64,000 nt of DNA from Alitta virens (Eukaryota > Annelida > Polychaeta > Phyllodocida > Nereididae): assembly GCA_932294295.1 (NCBI GenBank), contig OW028585.1, positions 25,516,313-25,580,312 of the forward strand, read 5' to 3'. Position numbers and translations under genes: made by a program. Below the pieces are notes generated by a model. That model saw only the letters and a program-made list of their open reading frames with translations, searched no databases and was not told the origin of the DNA. Shown here in pieces: positions 23,301 through 33,160 of the stretch (positions within the stretch are counted from its first letter, which is position 1; each line of letters opens with the position of its first letter).

Positions 23301-26300
23301 TTCAAGTAAGGTAAATGATGTCTTTATATGGAGGCTTGAAAAAGAAGGAATTTTCCCTATTTTGCCCTAATTTTTAAAATTCTACAGTATTTACAGCCAT
23401 GAGACCCCCAAAAGGCACCACTACACTATTTTAGACATATTATGACAGAGATTTAGTAGTGTCAGATTTCTGCTCCGGAAACAAAACTTTTTTTATTTTT
23501 CCAAATTTTGTAAAACATAGCCAACATATGTCAATGTGACTATCAAAAGGCACCACTAGGCCATATAAAGTATTGCTGTACACAATTTTGTTAGTGTAGG
23601 TAAGTGCATTAGTGTCAGAGTTCTGCTCCGGAAACGAAAGTGTTACGCCCAACCGCCCACCCTTTCGCCCGTCTGTCTGCCTGTTGGACAGACATTGATG
23701 ATAACAAAAACCCTTTTTGAACTTCGTTCGCTGAGGGCTAAAAACCATCCACTGTATTGTTGAGTATCATTCCATACAAAATAATGTCTGTATGAAATCA
23801 TACACAACATCTTTATATGGCATAGCAGGGTTGCTGAATTTCATATAATATATTATTCCTAAGGAAGCATTGTTGTAGCCCATATATGACTATCATTTTA
23901 TTATAACAATATTTTTTTGAATTGCATGCTCAACAAATTGACCTCTGAAAATACGATTGCAATATTGATGCGTTTTCACCAAATAATCACTCCACTGAAA
24001 GTCTCACTAAGTTTCAGCTCGCTGGTTGATATTTCATGATTTTTTTATGGAATGTAGGCCTGGGTTAATTTTAGCAAATTCAGTGATAATCTGGTGAAAG
24101 TCTAAAAAAAATTATGAAAATATCCACTATTTCATATCACTTCTGCAAAATGGCATGTATTCGGGTTCATATGTGCACAGGTTATATAACATTACATAAT
24201 AACTGCAAAGCAGCTTTAAACTTTACTACCCACTTTAATTTATCGCATTTAAATACTTCTGCCGATTATATTGTACCATTTATGTCCTGTGCAGAAACAT
24301 AGCTAACACGTTTGCTGGCAAAATGCGTTTCCAAACTTTTGTACAGCAGTGTATGTATTACTTTTGTAGACTTAATTTCAGGACTTTTGACATTGTCTGT
24401 AACGCCCAATGGGACTGATGAAGCACTTCAAGCCTTGGCTTATCGCGCAAAGAGGCAAACCTTCATATACAACAGAGTTCCCAAGTGCGCCAGTCGGACT
24501 GTGCTGGCTGTTTTCGACTCTTTACCAAACCTCAACATTACACATTCAAAAGTTTACAAAAGACATAATCTACCAGATGACGAAATAGTAAGTTAAAACG
24601 CGATAATAAGTAATAGTTATTTTTGTTAGTTATTACCCGCTCAGAATCTATATAGGTGGATTAGCACAAAATCTGTCTACCAACCATCACTCTCCCAACA
24701 ATTAAGATTTACTGAGCTATGAATATACAGCCATCGTAATCTACAACATTTAATTTTTATGAAATTAAATAATCCCATAATCAATGACAAAATTACACGT
24801 GGTAATAATATGTAATGTGGTAGCGATTTCTGTGATCATCTATAAAAATTTATCATGACAAAATTTTTTTTTTTAAAGTTCATAATCTTCTGAAAATATC
24901 ACAGCTAACATTATACTTCCTGCCATTTTTAACCCTCAGCGAACAAAGTTTGAAAAGGGTTTTTGTTATCATCAATGTCCGTCTGATGGGCAGACGGGCA
25001 GATGGGAGAGCAGGCAGGTGAGCCGAGTTTTGTTTCCGGAGCAGAACTCTAACACTAATGCACTTACCCTAAAAAAATTTGTACAGTAATACTCTATATG
25101 GCCTTTTGATAGTCACATTGACATTCATTGGTTATGTTTTACACAATCTGAAAAAAAAATAGAAAAACTTTTTTTTTTTCGGTTCCGGCAGAACTCTGAC
25201 AATACTCCACCTACATGCTTAAAACTTTGTCATAATATGTCTAAAATAGTGCAGTGGTGCCTCTTGGGGGTCTCATGGCCTTTAATACTATAGAATTTTT
25301 AAAATTAGGCCAAAATAGGGAAAATTCCTACTTTTTCAAACCTCCATACAAAAGACACTATTCACCTTACATGAATGAAATTGTATCAATAACATATCTA
25401 AATTATAGTATTTTCACTTTTTAAACTTAATTTTGATCAACGAAATTGTACATTTTATTGCTCGATATAGCGTATTTGTGCATTTTGATAGTCACATTAA
25501 CATATCTCAGCTGTGTTTTAAAATATTAAGAGAAAAAAAAAATAAAATAATTTCTGTTTTTCAGAGCAGGACTCACAAGCTACTGCACCTATATGCATAC
25601 AAAACTTAATAAGAATATGTCTAAAATAGTGTAGAGATACATTTTTGGGGTTTCATGACCAGTTATGACAGATAATTTTATAACGGCTACTACCAAAACG
25701 GCTACACGACGATAACCAAAACGGCTACACCAATTTTGGGGACATAACCAAAATGGCAACAGTGTTTATCAAGCCTTAACCAAAACGGCAACAGTAGCTT
25801 TTTACGCTGACCGGCCTTGACACCAAACGGCTACAACAACAAAGACCAAAACGGCACTCCACACAAGCACTAGCGGACTCCAAAAGAACGGAAAACGAGC
25901 GTTTGAAAGACATGTCTCTCAAGTATACACTCAGTATCGAAGTAAGAGAATAACTGAGGACCATTCTAGTCTCCGTTTATATATATTTGGTCATGCAATT
26001 GAGAATTGTAATCAAGAAACAAAGAAAACACTAATCTTTCAGCACAGCTTTAATTAGCCAGGACCAATACTCAGGTGTCAGGCATAAGTGAAATTGCATG
26101 TTCTTTAATTGCCGCCAGCAGTACCATCAATGACATGCAATCGTGGCTTCTCCTTGTGATCGTATCTTCTTACGAAAAAAAATGTGTAGCCGTTTTGGTG
26201 TATGGAAGTGTAGCCGTTTTGGACTTCGAATTTATGGCTGTAGCCATTTTGGACATGGCTTGTAGCGGTTTTGGACATCGCCTGTAGCCGTTTTGGTCAT

Positions 26301-29300
26301 CTCTTAATTTGGGATTTTTGGTTATAGCCGTTTTGGGGATGCCATTAAATTTTGTAGCCGTTTTCGCGTGTAGCCGTTATGACTGGCATTCTTCAAACCC
26401 TTACATTAATAACACTATGATCATTACATAGGAAACTTTTGCCAATGATATATCTAGATTATAGTACTTTAACTGTAAGCTTCATTTAGACATTTGTTTC
26501 ATCCTTCTTTTTTTGTTGTAATAATGGAAAATCTGGAAAAAATGCCAATAATTGTGACGCTTCCTTCATATTCCTCAGCATCCCATACTTAGCATGACAG
26601 CCATAAATGTTGTACAGTTCATGTGCATACAATTATTAAATATTTGATCATAGTATTGCCATGTTCAACCCATTCAACAGTTTTTGTTTATGATTAATAA
26701 TTAGTTGCATAATGATCTATACTTTCACTTGACTCCAATACTAAGTCTTATTATTATTTTCTTCATATACACCTGTAAAGTGTTCGGTTATAAATACTAA
26801 TTTAAATGCCATAGATTTCATGCAAATCAGCAACCCAGTAACTGTTAAGGAGAATATGACAATTAATAATATATATTTCCATCAGTTGCCAGCTAAATGT
26901 AAACAGCGAGCAAAAAATATTTTAACTTATAAAGGTGCTAAAATTGGTGTGTTGAGTATCATTCCATACAAAATAAACCTTTAAGATTTGTATTTATTTG
27001 TATTTAGACTTTATTTATCTAAATACAGGTAAATACAAACCTTAAAAGGTTCATTTTGTACCCAACATCTTTATGTGGCATAACATTGTTGCTGAATTTC
27101 ATATATAAATGATACTCTTAGTTGTAAATTAGTTAATGGAACTTGCTATTGTGTTGATAATTCTAGTGAACTGAATACTCCTTATTGTGCATAAACTCTT
27201 TGAAACAGAACAATTAAATGGCAGGAAAAGGATAGACATTACTTTTTATACTCACTTGGCTTTACTCTGAACAGAATGGATTGCTGTCAATAAGTAAGAT
27301 ATTTGTAAGACATTATAACCCACGGGAACACTGTATTATTTCACACTTAACAGAATATAATGAACAATGAAAAAATTCAAGAGTTTAAAAAATAGGACAT
27401 CTTGGTCTCTAATTAGCATTGCATAACAGGCTATGTAGGCCAAGTGGCAATTGTTTCAGTTCATCACACACACTATATAAACACTCAAGAAATAATATTT
27501 TTCCAAATTTTGTGAAACATAGCCAAGATATGTCAGTGTGGCTATCACAAGGCACCACCAGGCCATATAGAGTGTTGCTTTATAAAATTTCATTAGGGTA
27601 AGTGCATTAGCAATGGAGTTCAGTTCTGTTCTGGAAATGAAAGTGTAACGCCCACCCTCCTGCCTGTCGTACGAACACTTAACAATTTGATGCCTGTGTG
27701 CTATGTGAGATTCGCTGAGGGTTTACAGCCTATGTTTTATTTTATTTTTCTTTAAATTGACTTGACTTATACATATTGACATTAGTGATCCTGTGAAGGG
27801 TAATTTTCTGATTTGTGTACAATTGGTAACTTGCCTACTAGATCTTGTACAGTGGGAACTTTTCTTTATTAAATGTTTCGCTTCAATTTCATTTGCAGAT
27901 AAAATTAGTGGGAACATTCAAAAAGACAAAACCACCACACATGTATGAACGTCATTTATTCTTTGTTGATTTCACAGAGTAAGTCACATCATAACTGTAA
28001 AATTATTTATGTATTTACAGTTGCAGACATACATGTTAGTATTGGCACCCCTTGACTAGGGTGGGATTTTACCCCTTTGTTTAATTAGGGTTTGTTCAGG
28101 TAGTTAGAATGACAACTTACACAAAGGCCATGTTAATAAAATTTATAAGTTACTTGATAACTCAGGAAATTGTGAAATTATCACTTATAAAATAATTTTC
28201 TCTTTCCCATAATATTATATAAAGCTTTGATACTATACAACAGGTTGCAAGATTATATATATGTTATTAGAGTGATATATTTTCAAAATTTTACCAATGT
28301 CTGGGAGTGCCACTACTTTTGTCTGTGACTTTATACTGTTACCTATCTATCTATATGTCTGTCTGTCGTGCTGTCCAGCTAGCTGTCCAGCTGTCTGTCT
28401 GTCCGTCTATCTATCTATCTATCTATCTATCCATCTATCCGTCTATCCATCTATCTCAAACAAGATCCAACCGCACAGTGACACAGTCAGAGCCAAAACC
28501 TGACTTTTCCAACTTTTATGATTGCAGATTTGGTGGAGAAAATCCGATTTACATCAATGTATTACGGAATCCTTTTGACAGATTCCTCTCCTTGTTTAAC
28601 ATGTTGTTCTCTTCGGAGAAAAGTGTGGTGAGTTGATGAAATGAAACAATATTATGCTAAACTGGACTGTGACAACTAAGCAGCCATTTGCATGTTCAGT
28701 AGAACACCTACCTTCGCTTTATCAATAACCTCTTCACTATCAAAGTTGCACTGTCTGTCAAATTTGCAATTTTCTAAGATGCTATCAAACAGTTTAAAAT
28801 TACCTTTATTAATCAAGGCACACCCTTGAATTAATGATTTTATAAGACATTAATTATTTAAAAATAAATTATACATTAAGAGAAAATCCTGACCAAAACA
28901 TTGGAAACACAATGGAAATGACATCATCACCATTTTTCAGCATTGTTATGTCATCCCTGGGTTTGTTTACGTATTGAGTTTTTGATGGCATGAAAAACTA
29001 ATATTTATATTATTTATTGTTAATTAAAACTAATTGTTGTGCAAAAGTGGGTATGTAATGGTAAAATGTATCATGAGACAAGAAGGCAGTATTGATTTAT
29101 ATCATTACTTTTATGTGCAAATTTTACAGCAGTGCACCTTTAACAGGATGTAGCGATTCCAATGATGCATAGATTGTCCATCCACCTTTCGAGGTGAGCT
29201 AAACTTCCAATTTTGCTCTTTGGCTCCTGGACTAGCTGGAAAGATTGGAACATAATCATTTGAGTTGGGGTTTAACTTATTAGTAACATGTCTGTCAATT

Positions 29301-32016
29301 TTGTGCTGCTTTAATCTTATTAGTATGAAATTTGTCGGAAAAGCAAATGGACATTTATTATGAAACCCACTATAGTGATGTTTCTGATGTTTTATGTAAT
29401 TAGTAATTAAAAAAAATAATTTGTGATAATTCCTGCCGTTTATTTTGTTCCTGTTGTTTTTCAGCTACTATTTTGTTTGTTTCAGCATCTCAAAGACTGC
29501 ATACAGCGGGAAAATCAATTTAGTCCAGTTAAGGCGAAAAGCTTTTGGAAAATGTGTGGATATTTTTGCCCTAATACTGGAGATTACGTAATACACTCAC
29601 TTCTTGACTATTTTAATGATAAGAGGGGTAACACGACTTGTGGGCGAGTGATTCTAGTTAATTGATTATTTTACTGATCTATATAATTAAAAAAACTTGT
29701 GGATGAATGATTGTATTCAGTTCATTGATTATTTTACTGATCTATATAATTAAAACAACTTGTGGATGAATGATTGTATTCAGTTCATTGATTATTTTAC
29801 TGATCTATATAATTAAAACAACTTGTGGATGAATGATTGTATTCAGTTCATTGATTATTTTACTGATTTAAGTAAATAAAACCCCAACATGTATTCATTT
29901 GACTACCAAATAGTATAACATGACCTGTTAATGAGCATAAACATAGGCTACGAGGCAGCAAACCCTCAGCGAATGGCCACATAGAGCACAGGCACAATCA
30001 GCATTGTTTAAGAAACCTCTCTAACAAATGCATTTGAGCGCCTAGAGATTATACTAACTTTTTAATGTTTTTTACGTTCCATTCAAGACAATCACAATGG
30101 ATTATGCTAAATGTATTCTAATTCAGTAGGAAGCACGCAGGGCTAACTCAGATGGTGTTTCTTATATTAATGATCATATTAGACATCCATTTACTGATAA
30201 TGTTTTATTGTCACCATTCAGCAACATGTTAAGTACATGGAGTTTACCTATGGTCTGCAAAGTTATCATGCTTTTCTTGAGTTTCAATTTTAACATAAGC
30301 CTTTAGTCTTTTAATCGCTTATACGATTTGTATATTTTAAGTCTATTTTAAGGCAAATAAAATTAGTATCAATACCAATTCTTCGATAGGAGGTGATAAA
30401 TTGATTATGGATATAATTAATATTGATTAATATTGCATGACATGTATATGTCATGTTTGATATCAATTGACATGTATTTTTCACGATAAACATGTTGCTG
30501 AGGTTAAGTGTTTAACAAATACATATCTGGAAAGTTTGATTATTGAACTACATGGCCAAATGTGCCATCTGCGTTTTCCATGAGTAGGATAAACACATGG
30601 AAAACGCATGGTATTTAGCTAATTGTAATGAGGCAAAAACCATGCATTTTCCATGCGATTATCCAAACGCATGGAAAACGCACGTAGCACAATTGGCCAT
30701 GTAGGAGTATAAACAATAACCTTGTCTGTCTTGACATCCACATGAGGTGTTACATAACAGACAATGGAATGGCTTGCATAATCTCAGATGTCACAGAGCA
30801 GGGCCCTGCCGGGGGGGGGGGGGGGGGGGTGGCGGCCGTAACCTTTTGTGTATTGAGTTGTAACAATCAGATGAAATATTAACATATAAATATATGTACC
30901 ATGGTACCAGGGGCGGACTGGGATGAAATAGTGGCCCTGGAATTTGAGTAACAGCGGCCCAGATGTTACTCCGGGTACATATATATATATATTTTTAATT
31001 ATTATTATTCTTTTTTTACACCATCGGCCCACCGGGAAACCTCCCGGCGGCCCAGTCCGCCCCTGCATGGTACTAACTTTTTATGGCTTTTATCATAAAT
31101 ATGACCAGCTAGGTTAGTGAATGTAGAAAATAATAATTTTTAGCATAATATAAAAATTCCCCATCATTATGAAAAAAGCATTAAGTGAATGTCAAAATTA
31201 TGTTTTGAAAGATAAAGTTCTATAATTAAGATATATGTCACTGGCAAAATTTCATTCATGAAAGATAAATTGTGTCTTTGATATGGAGGTTTGAAAAATT
31301 AAGAAATTTTCATATTTTCCCCTAATTACATGCATTCTATATTATTTATGGCCGTGAGTCCCCCAAAAGGCACAACTACACTGATTTAGACATATTCTCT
31401 TCATGTTTTATAAACGAAAGTGTCACGCCCGCCCGTCATCGGACAGATATCAATTTAACCAAATTTGTAACGCTTTAGTTTCTGGAGCAGAACTCTAACA
31501 CTAATAAACTTACAATAACGAAATTTCATACAGTAATATTCTATATGGCCTAGTAATATTTTATTTTCAAACTGTTTATTGCAGGAAAAATAGTTTGCAA
31601 AGAGGAAAAGCTGTTTTGGACAAATACTTCGCGGTGGTTGGTTACTATGAGAACCTGCCTAGATTCTTCGAAGTGCTGGAGATACTTTTCCCAGCTGTGT
31701 TCAAAACGGCATCTCAGCGGTTTCTGGAACATGGTCAGTGATATAATTGGTCAGAGGCAAGATAAAATGTGTGCTTATTCATTCTGCTGACGCCCACAGA
31801 AAGTATCAGTGAATAATTTCTCCTTTACAATATATCATTTCAGGTCAAAAACTGAAAGAAAAATACAACACGACCTACCGAAAGATTCCTGATGAAAATA
31901 CGACAGAAATTTTAAAGTGGAGAATGAGATATGACTTTGAATTTTACAATTATGCCAGAGCCAAATTTGACAGAGTTTACAGAGCACTTACACACACAAA
32001 GCAATTACTGAACTAA
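20352..32016 (+). CDS. Uronyl/heparan sulfate 2-O-sulfotransferase-like protein, copy 1 (7 exons, 324 aa)
   Basis: Coding exons: 20,352-20,460; 24,382-24,587; 27,899-27,978; 28,528-28,627; 29,486-29,643; 31,585-31,733; 31,844-32,016. They sum to 975 nt with consistent phases. The predicted product is a Golgi type II membrane enzyme moving sulfate from PAPS to a uronic acid 2-OH. Residues 12-27 form the membrane anchor. N67-T76 (NRVPKCASRT) is the 5'-phosphosulfate loop. H124 in RHLFFVDF aligns with the family's proposed catalytic histidine. R145-S153 (RNPFDRFLS) is the 3'-phosphate motif. W293-Y302 (WRMRYDFEFY) is the C-terminal signature, closest to vertebrate UST. N46 is a glycosylation sequon. 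Every acceptor is AG. Donors are GT except exon 5, which ends at GC (GG|GCGAGT). Family membership is confident; the exact substrate is not known. The start is the first ATG before the anchor. Confidence 0.87.
20805..20945. mobile_element. Truncated end of the CCCTCAGCGAA transposon family
   Basis: AACCTTTAGCGAACAAGTTC, GAGGGTTATTGTTATCA and TTTCCGGAGCAGAATTCTAA match the same end of the elements at 23.74 kb (inverted) and 24.93 kb. It runs only about 140 bp before the next repeat. It lies in intron 1 of sulfotransferase gene 1. Confidence 0.7.
20945..21772. mobile_element. Fold-back element with TTCGTTTAAACGAA-type terminal arrays
   Basis: The left end has about three degenerate units such as AATTCGTTAAAACGAAATA at a 21-23 bp period. 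The right end (21,660-21,770) has about four similar units (AATTAGTTATTTCGTTTAAACG). The unit is itself palindromic around TTTAAA. The intervening 600 bp contain no gene. Exact termini and a target duplication were not determined. Confidence 0.6.
21789..23742 (-). mobile_element. CCCTCAGCGAA-ended DNA element, copy A (about 1.95 kb)
   Basis: The left end TAACCCTCAGCGAATCCCACA and the right end TTCGCTGAGGGCTAAA are inverted termini. Inside are repeated blocks around TTCCGGAGCAGAACTCT(A/G)ACACTAATGCACTTA and a stretch near TTTGTATTTACTTGTATTTA. It is non-autonomous, with no transposase frame visible. It lies in intron 1 of sulfotransferase gene 1, in opposite orientation to copy B. A further fragment of the family follows at 23,755-23,895. 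Confidence 0.78.
24931..27726 (+). mobile_element. CCCTCAGCGAA-ended DNA element, copy B (interrupted by a nested element)
   Basis: It begins AACCCTCAGCGAACAAAGTT and ends ATTCGCTGAGGGTTTACAGCC. Blocks match copy A in reverse order and orientation: GGAGCAGAACTCTAACACTA near 25,040, GGGTTTCATGACCA near 25,650, TTTGTATTTATTTGTATTTA near 26,993 and GAACTTGCTATTGTGTTGA near 27,141. The 25.68-26.38 kb fold-back element is inserted within it. It occupies intron 2 of sulfotransferase gene 1. Confidence 0.78.
25680..26380. mobile_element. Nested fold-back element with AACGGCTAC terminal arrays (about 700 bp)
   Basis: It starts ATAACGGCTAC and ends with the inverse GTAGCCGTTAT. The left arm (25,680-25,860) repeats ACCAAAACGGCTACA about seven times at irregular 20-35 bp spacing. 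The right arm (26,185-26,380) repeats TGTAGCCGTTTTGG about eight times. It interrupts copy B, so it inserted later. No coding capacity and no clear target duplication were seen. Confidence 0.82.
28335..28456 (+). repeat. TCTA/TCTG microsatellite in intron 3 of sulfotransferase gene 1
   Basis: A tract of CTAT/CTGT tetranucleotides ends about 70 bp upstream of exon 4, next to its branch-point and acceptor region. The frames through it are repeat artefacts, except that one runs into true exon 4. Confidence 0.9.
29636..29883 (+). repeat. 63-bp tandem repeat (4 units) covering the exon 5 splice donor
   Basis: Units start with ACTTGTGG at 29,636, 29,695, 29,758 and 29,821. Unit 1 is 59 bp and contains the last eight bases of exon 5 plus the donor (ACTTGTGG|GCGAGT). 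Units 2-4 read ACTTGTGGATGAATG, are 63 bp and nearly identical, and share GATTATTTTACTGAT. Confidence 0.93.
30551..30701. mobile_element. Palindromic MITE, CATGGCCAAATGTGC termini, TA target site
   Basis: Inverted termini CATGGCCAAATGTGC and GCACAATTGGCCATG are flanked by TA on both sides. The interior holds inverted copies of GCGTTTTCCATG/CATGGAAAACGC, so most of the element could form one hairpin. Tc1/mariner-type insertion at TA is the simplest reading. A sister copy is at 40.09 kb. Confidence 0.85.
30808..30830 (+). repeat. Poly-G tract
   Basis: An uninterrupted run of about 19 G follows CCTGCC, just upstream of the hAT-type MITE in intron 5 of sulfotransferase gene 1. Confidence 0.9.
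30908..31065. mobile_element. hAT-type MITE, 158 bp, with perfect 8-bp target duplication
   Basis: Termini CAGGGGCGGACTGGG and CCCAGTCCGCCCCTG are perfect inverts. The flanks are the identical 8-mer CATGGTAC (30,900-30,907 and 31,066-31,073). An 8-bp duplication with CAGGG-type ends is the signature of hAT elements. The core contains a TA run and no coding sequence. Confidence 0.95.
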
Positions 32017-32142
32017 GGCTAGTTCTAAATGAGTAAGTTTGACTGCGGAAAAAACTGTGAAGTTTAATTCAAGTTTCATTAAGAAACTGAGCTGTAAGTG
32101 TGTTTGTGACTTGGAGATGGCATAGGAGACCCATTGACACAA

Positions 32143-32181
32143 AATAAAGTAGTATGTCTACAATAATGACAAAAAAATAAA
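32143..32181 (+). terminator. Poly(A) signals of sulfotransferase gene 1
   Basis: AATAAA occurs at 32,143-32,148 and again at 32,176-32,181, about 130-160 bp after the stop codon. This is a plausible 3' end for the transcript. Confidence 0.6.
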
Positions 32182-32199
32182 GAACTTGCTGGAAATGGA

Positions 32200-33160
32200 C
32201 AATTTCATTCTTAAGTGTTTATTGTAGATAGCAATTGAATCGGCTGCTGGTACTGCAAAAATTAGTTCACTAGCAGAGTAACTCCTGGTTTCTGTAGCAG
32301 TAAAACAAATTTGATAGCTAAACTAGCATATGCTATTTTGAATAACTTTCCACATTAGTTAAGCAATCAATCAATCTGGTTATCAAGCAATCAATCAATC
32401 AATCACACAATCAAATCATCATTAGTTTATAATATTTTTAATTAAACTGAGGGCAATGCAGTTATTATTGTTGCCTCCATGATTAACATAGAGCCTGCCT
32501 TTTTCATGTAAATACCTCTCTTAGCAGGAAGTGGGGCATTGACCCACTTGAAGCACGACCACTGTAGAAAAAAACATGCCATAACTGCAGTTCATATGAT
32601 TACCACAAGAAGGCAGCAACCATCACCAGTCAGTGAAGAAAACTCCAGAGGGAGCAGCAATTGGCTGGGAACTGCCTAAGCGTAAACGCGATAGGCAGGT
32701 AGGCTCTACCTATCCCGGATGGCTGATTGGCCAAGAACTGAATTTTCTGATTGGCTGTGCTATTTTTAGAATGGGGATCACGTTCCGGTCTAGGCTTTTC
32801 CAATGTTAAAGCGTAGGATGCGCACGCACGCTACCGGGAGGAATTCCTCCCGGCTAATGGCAGCCCCTACCTGCGTACTGCGTCAGCTAGTCGCAGCGGC
32901 CCAGCAAAGAGCAGCAATAGCCTGGATGACGCCACCACACCACAGCACAAAATTATGAATGCAAAATACTGGTGACATTTAATTCAATGTGGGAAGTAAG
33001 AACCATATACAGAGATAGAATTAGACCTTAAAAAACAGCAATATATATATATTTCAGAAAATCTGAATAGAGATGTGGCACATCTCTTTTTCTTAGCACG
33101 TAACCTTAGAAAGAGAAAGTATATCTAGACTACTTGGAAAAAGGAAGCCCTGCGCCCAAG
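32200..33160. other. Intergenic DNA between sulfotransferase genes, with a short palindrome
   Basis: No gene. It contains ATCA-type simple repeats near 32,365-32,415 and a GC-rich block at 32,640-32,900 that includes a perfect 20-bp palindrome at 32,834-32,853. Confidence 0.45.

Larger units (their letters stand above)
29945..31560. mobile_element. Decayed CCCTCAGCGAA-family sequence in intron 5
   Basis: One end is at 29,961 (AAACCCTCAGCGAATGGCCACA). Internal family blocks occur at 31,080-31,380 (TGAAAAATTAAGAAATTTTC, GTCCCCCAAAAGGCACAACT) and at 31,410-31,550 (GGAGCAGAACTCTAACACTA). Two MITEs at 30.55 and 30.91 kb lie between. Confidence 0.55.

Noticed and set aside
29618..29631. Alternative GT donor in exon 5 of sulfotransferase gene 1 (GGG|GTAACA)
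   Set aside because: It would remove 16 coding bases and shift the frame relative to exon 6. The position aligned with paralogue 2 favours the GC donor at 29,644.
31550..31732. Minus-strand frame, also at 48,561-48,800
   Set aside because: These are antisense shadows of exon 6 of the two sulfotransferase genes.
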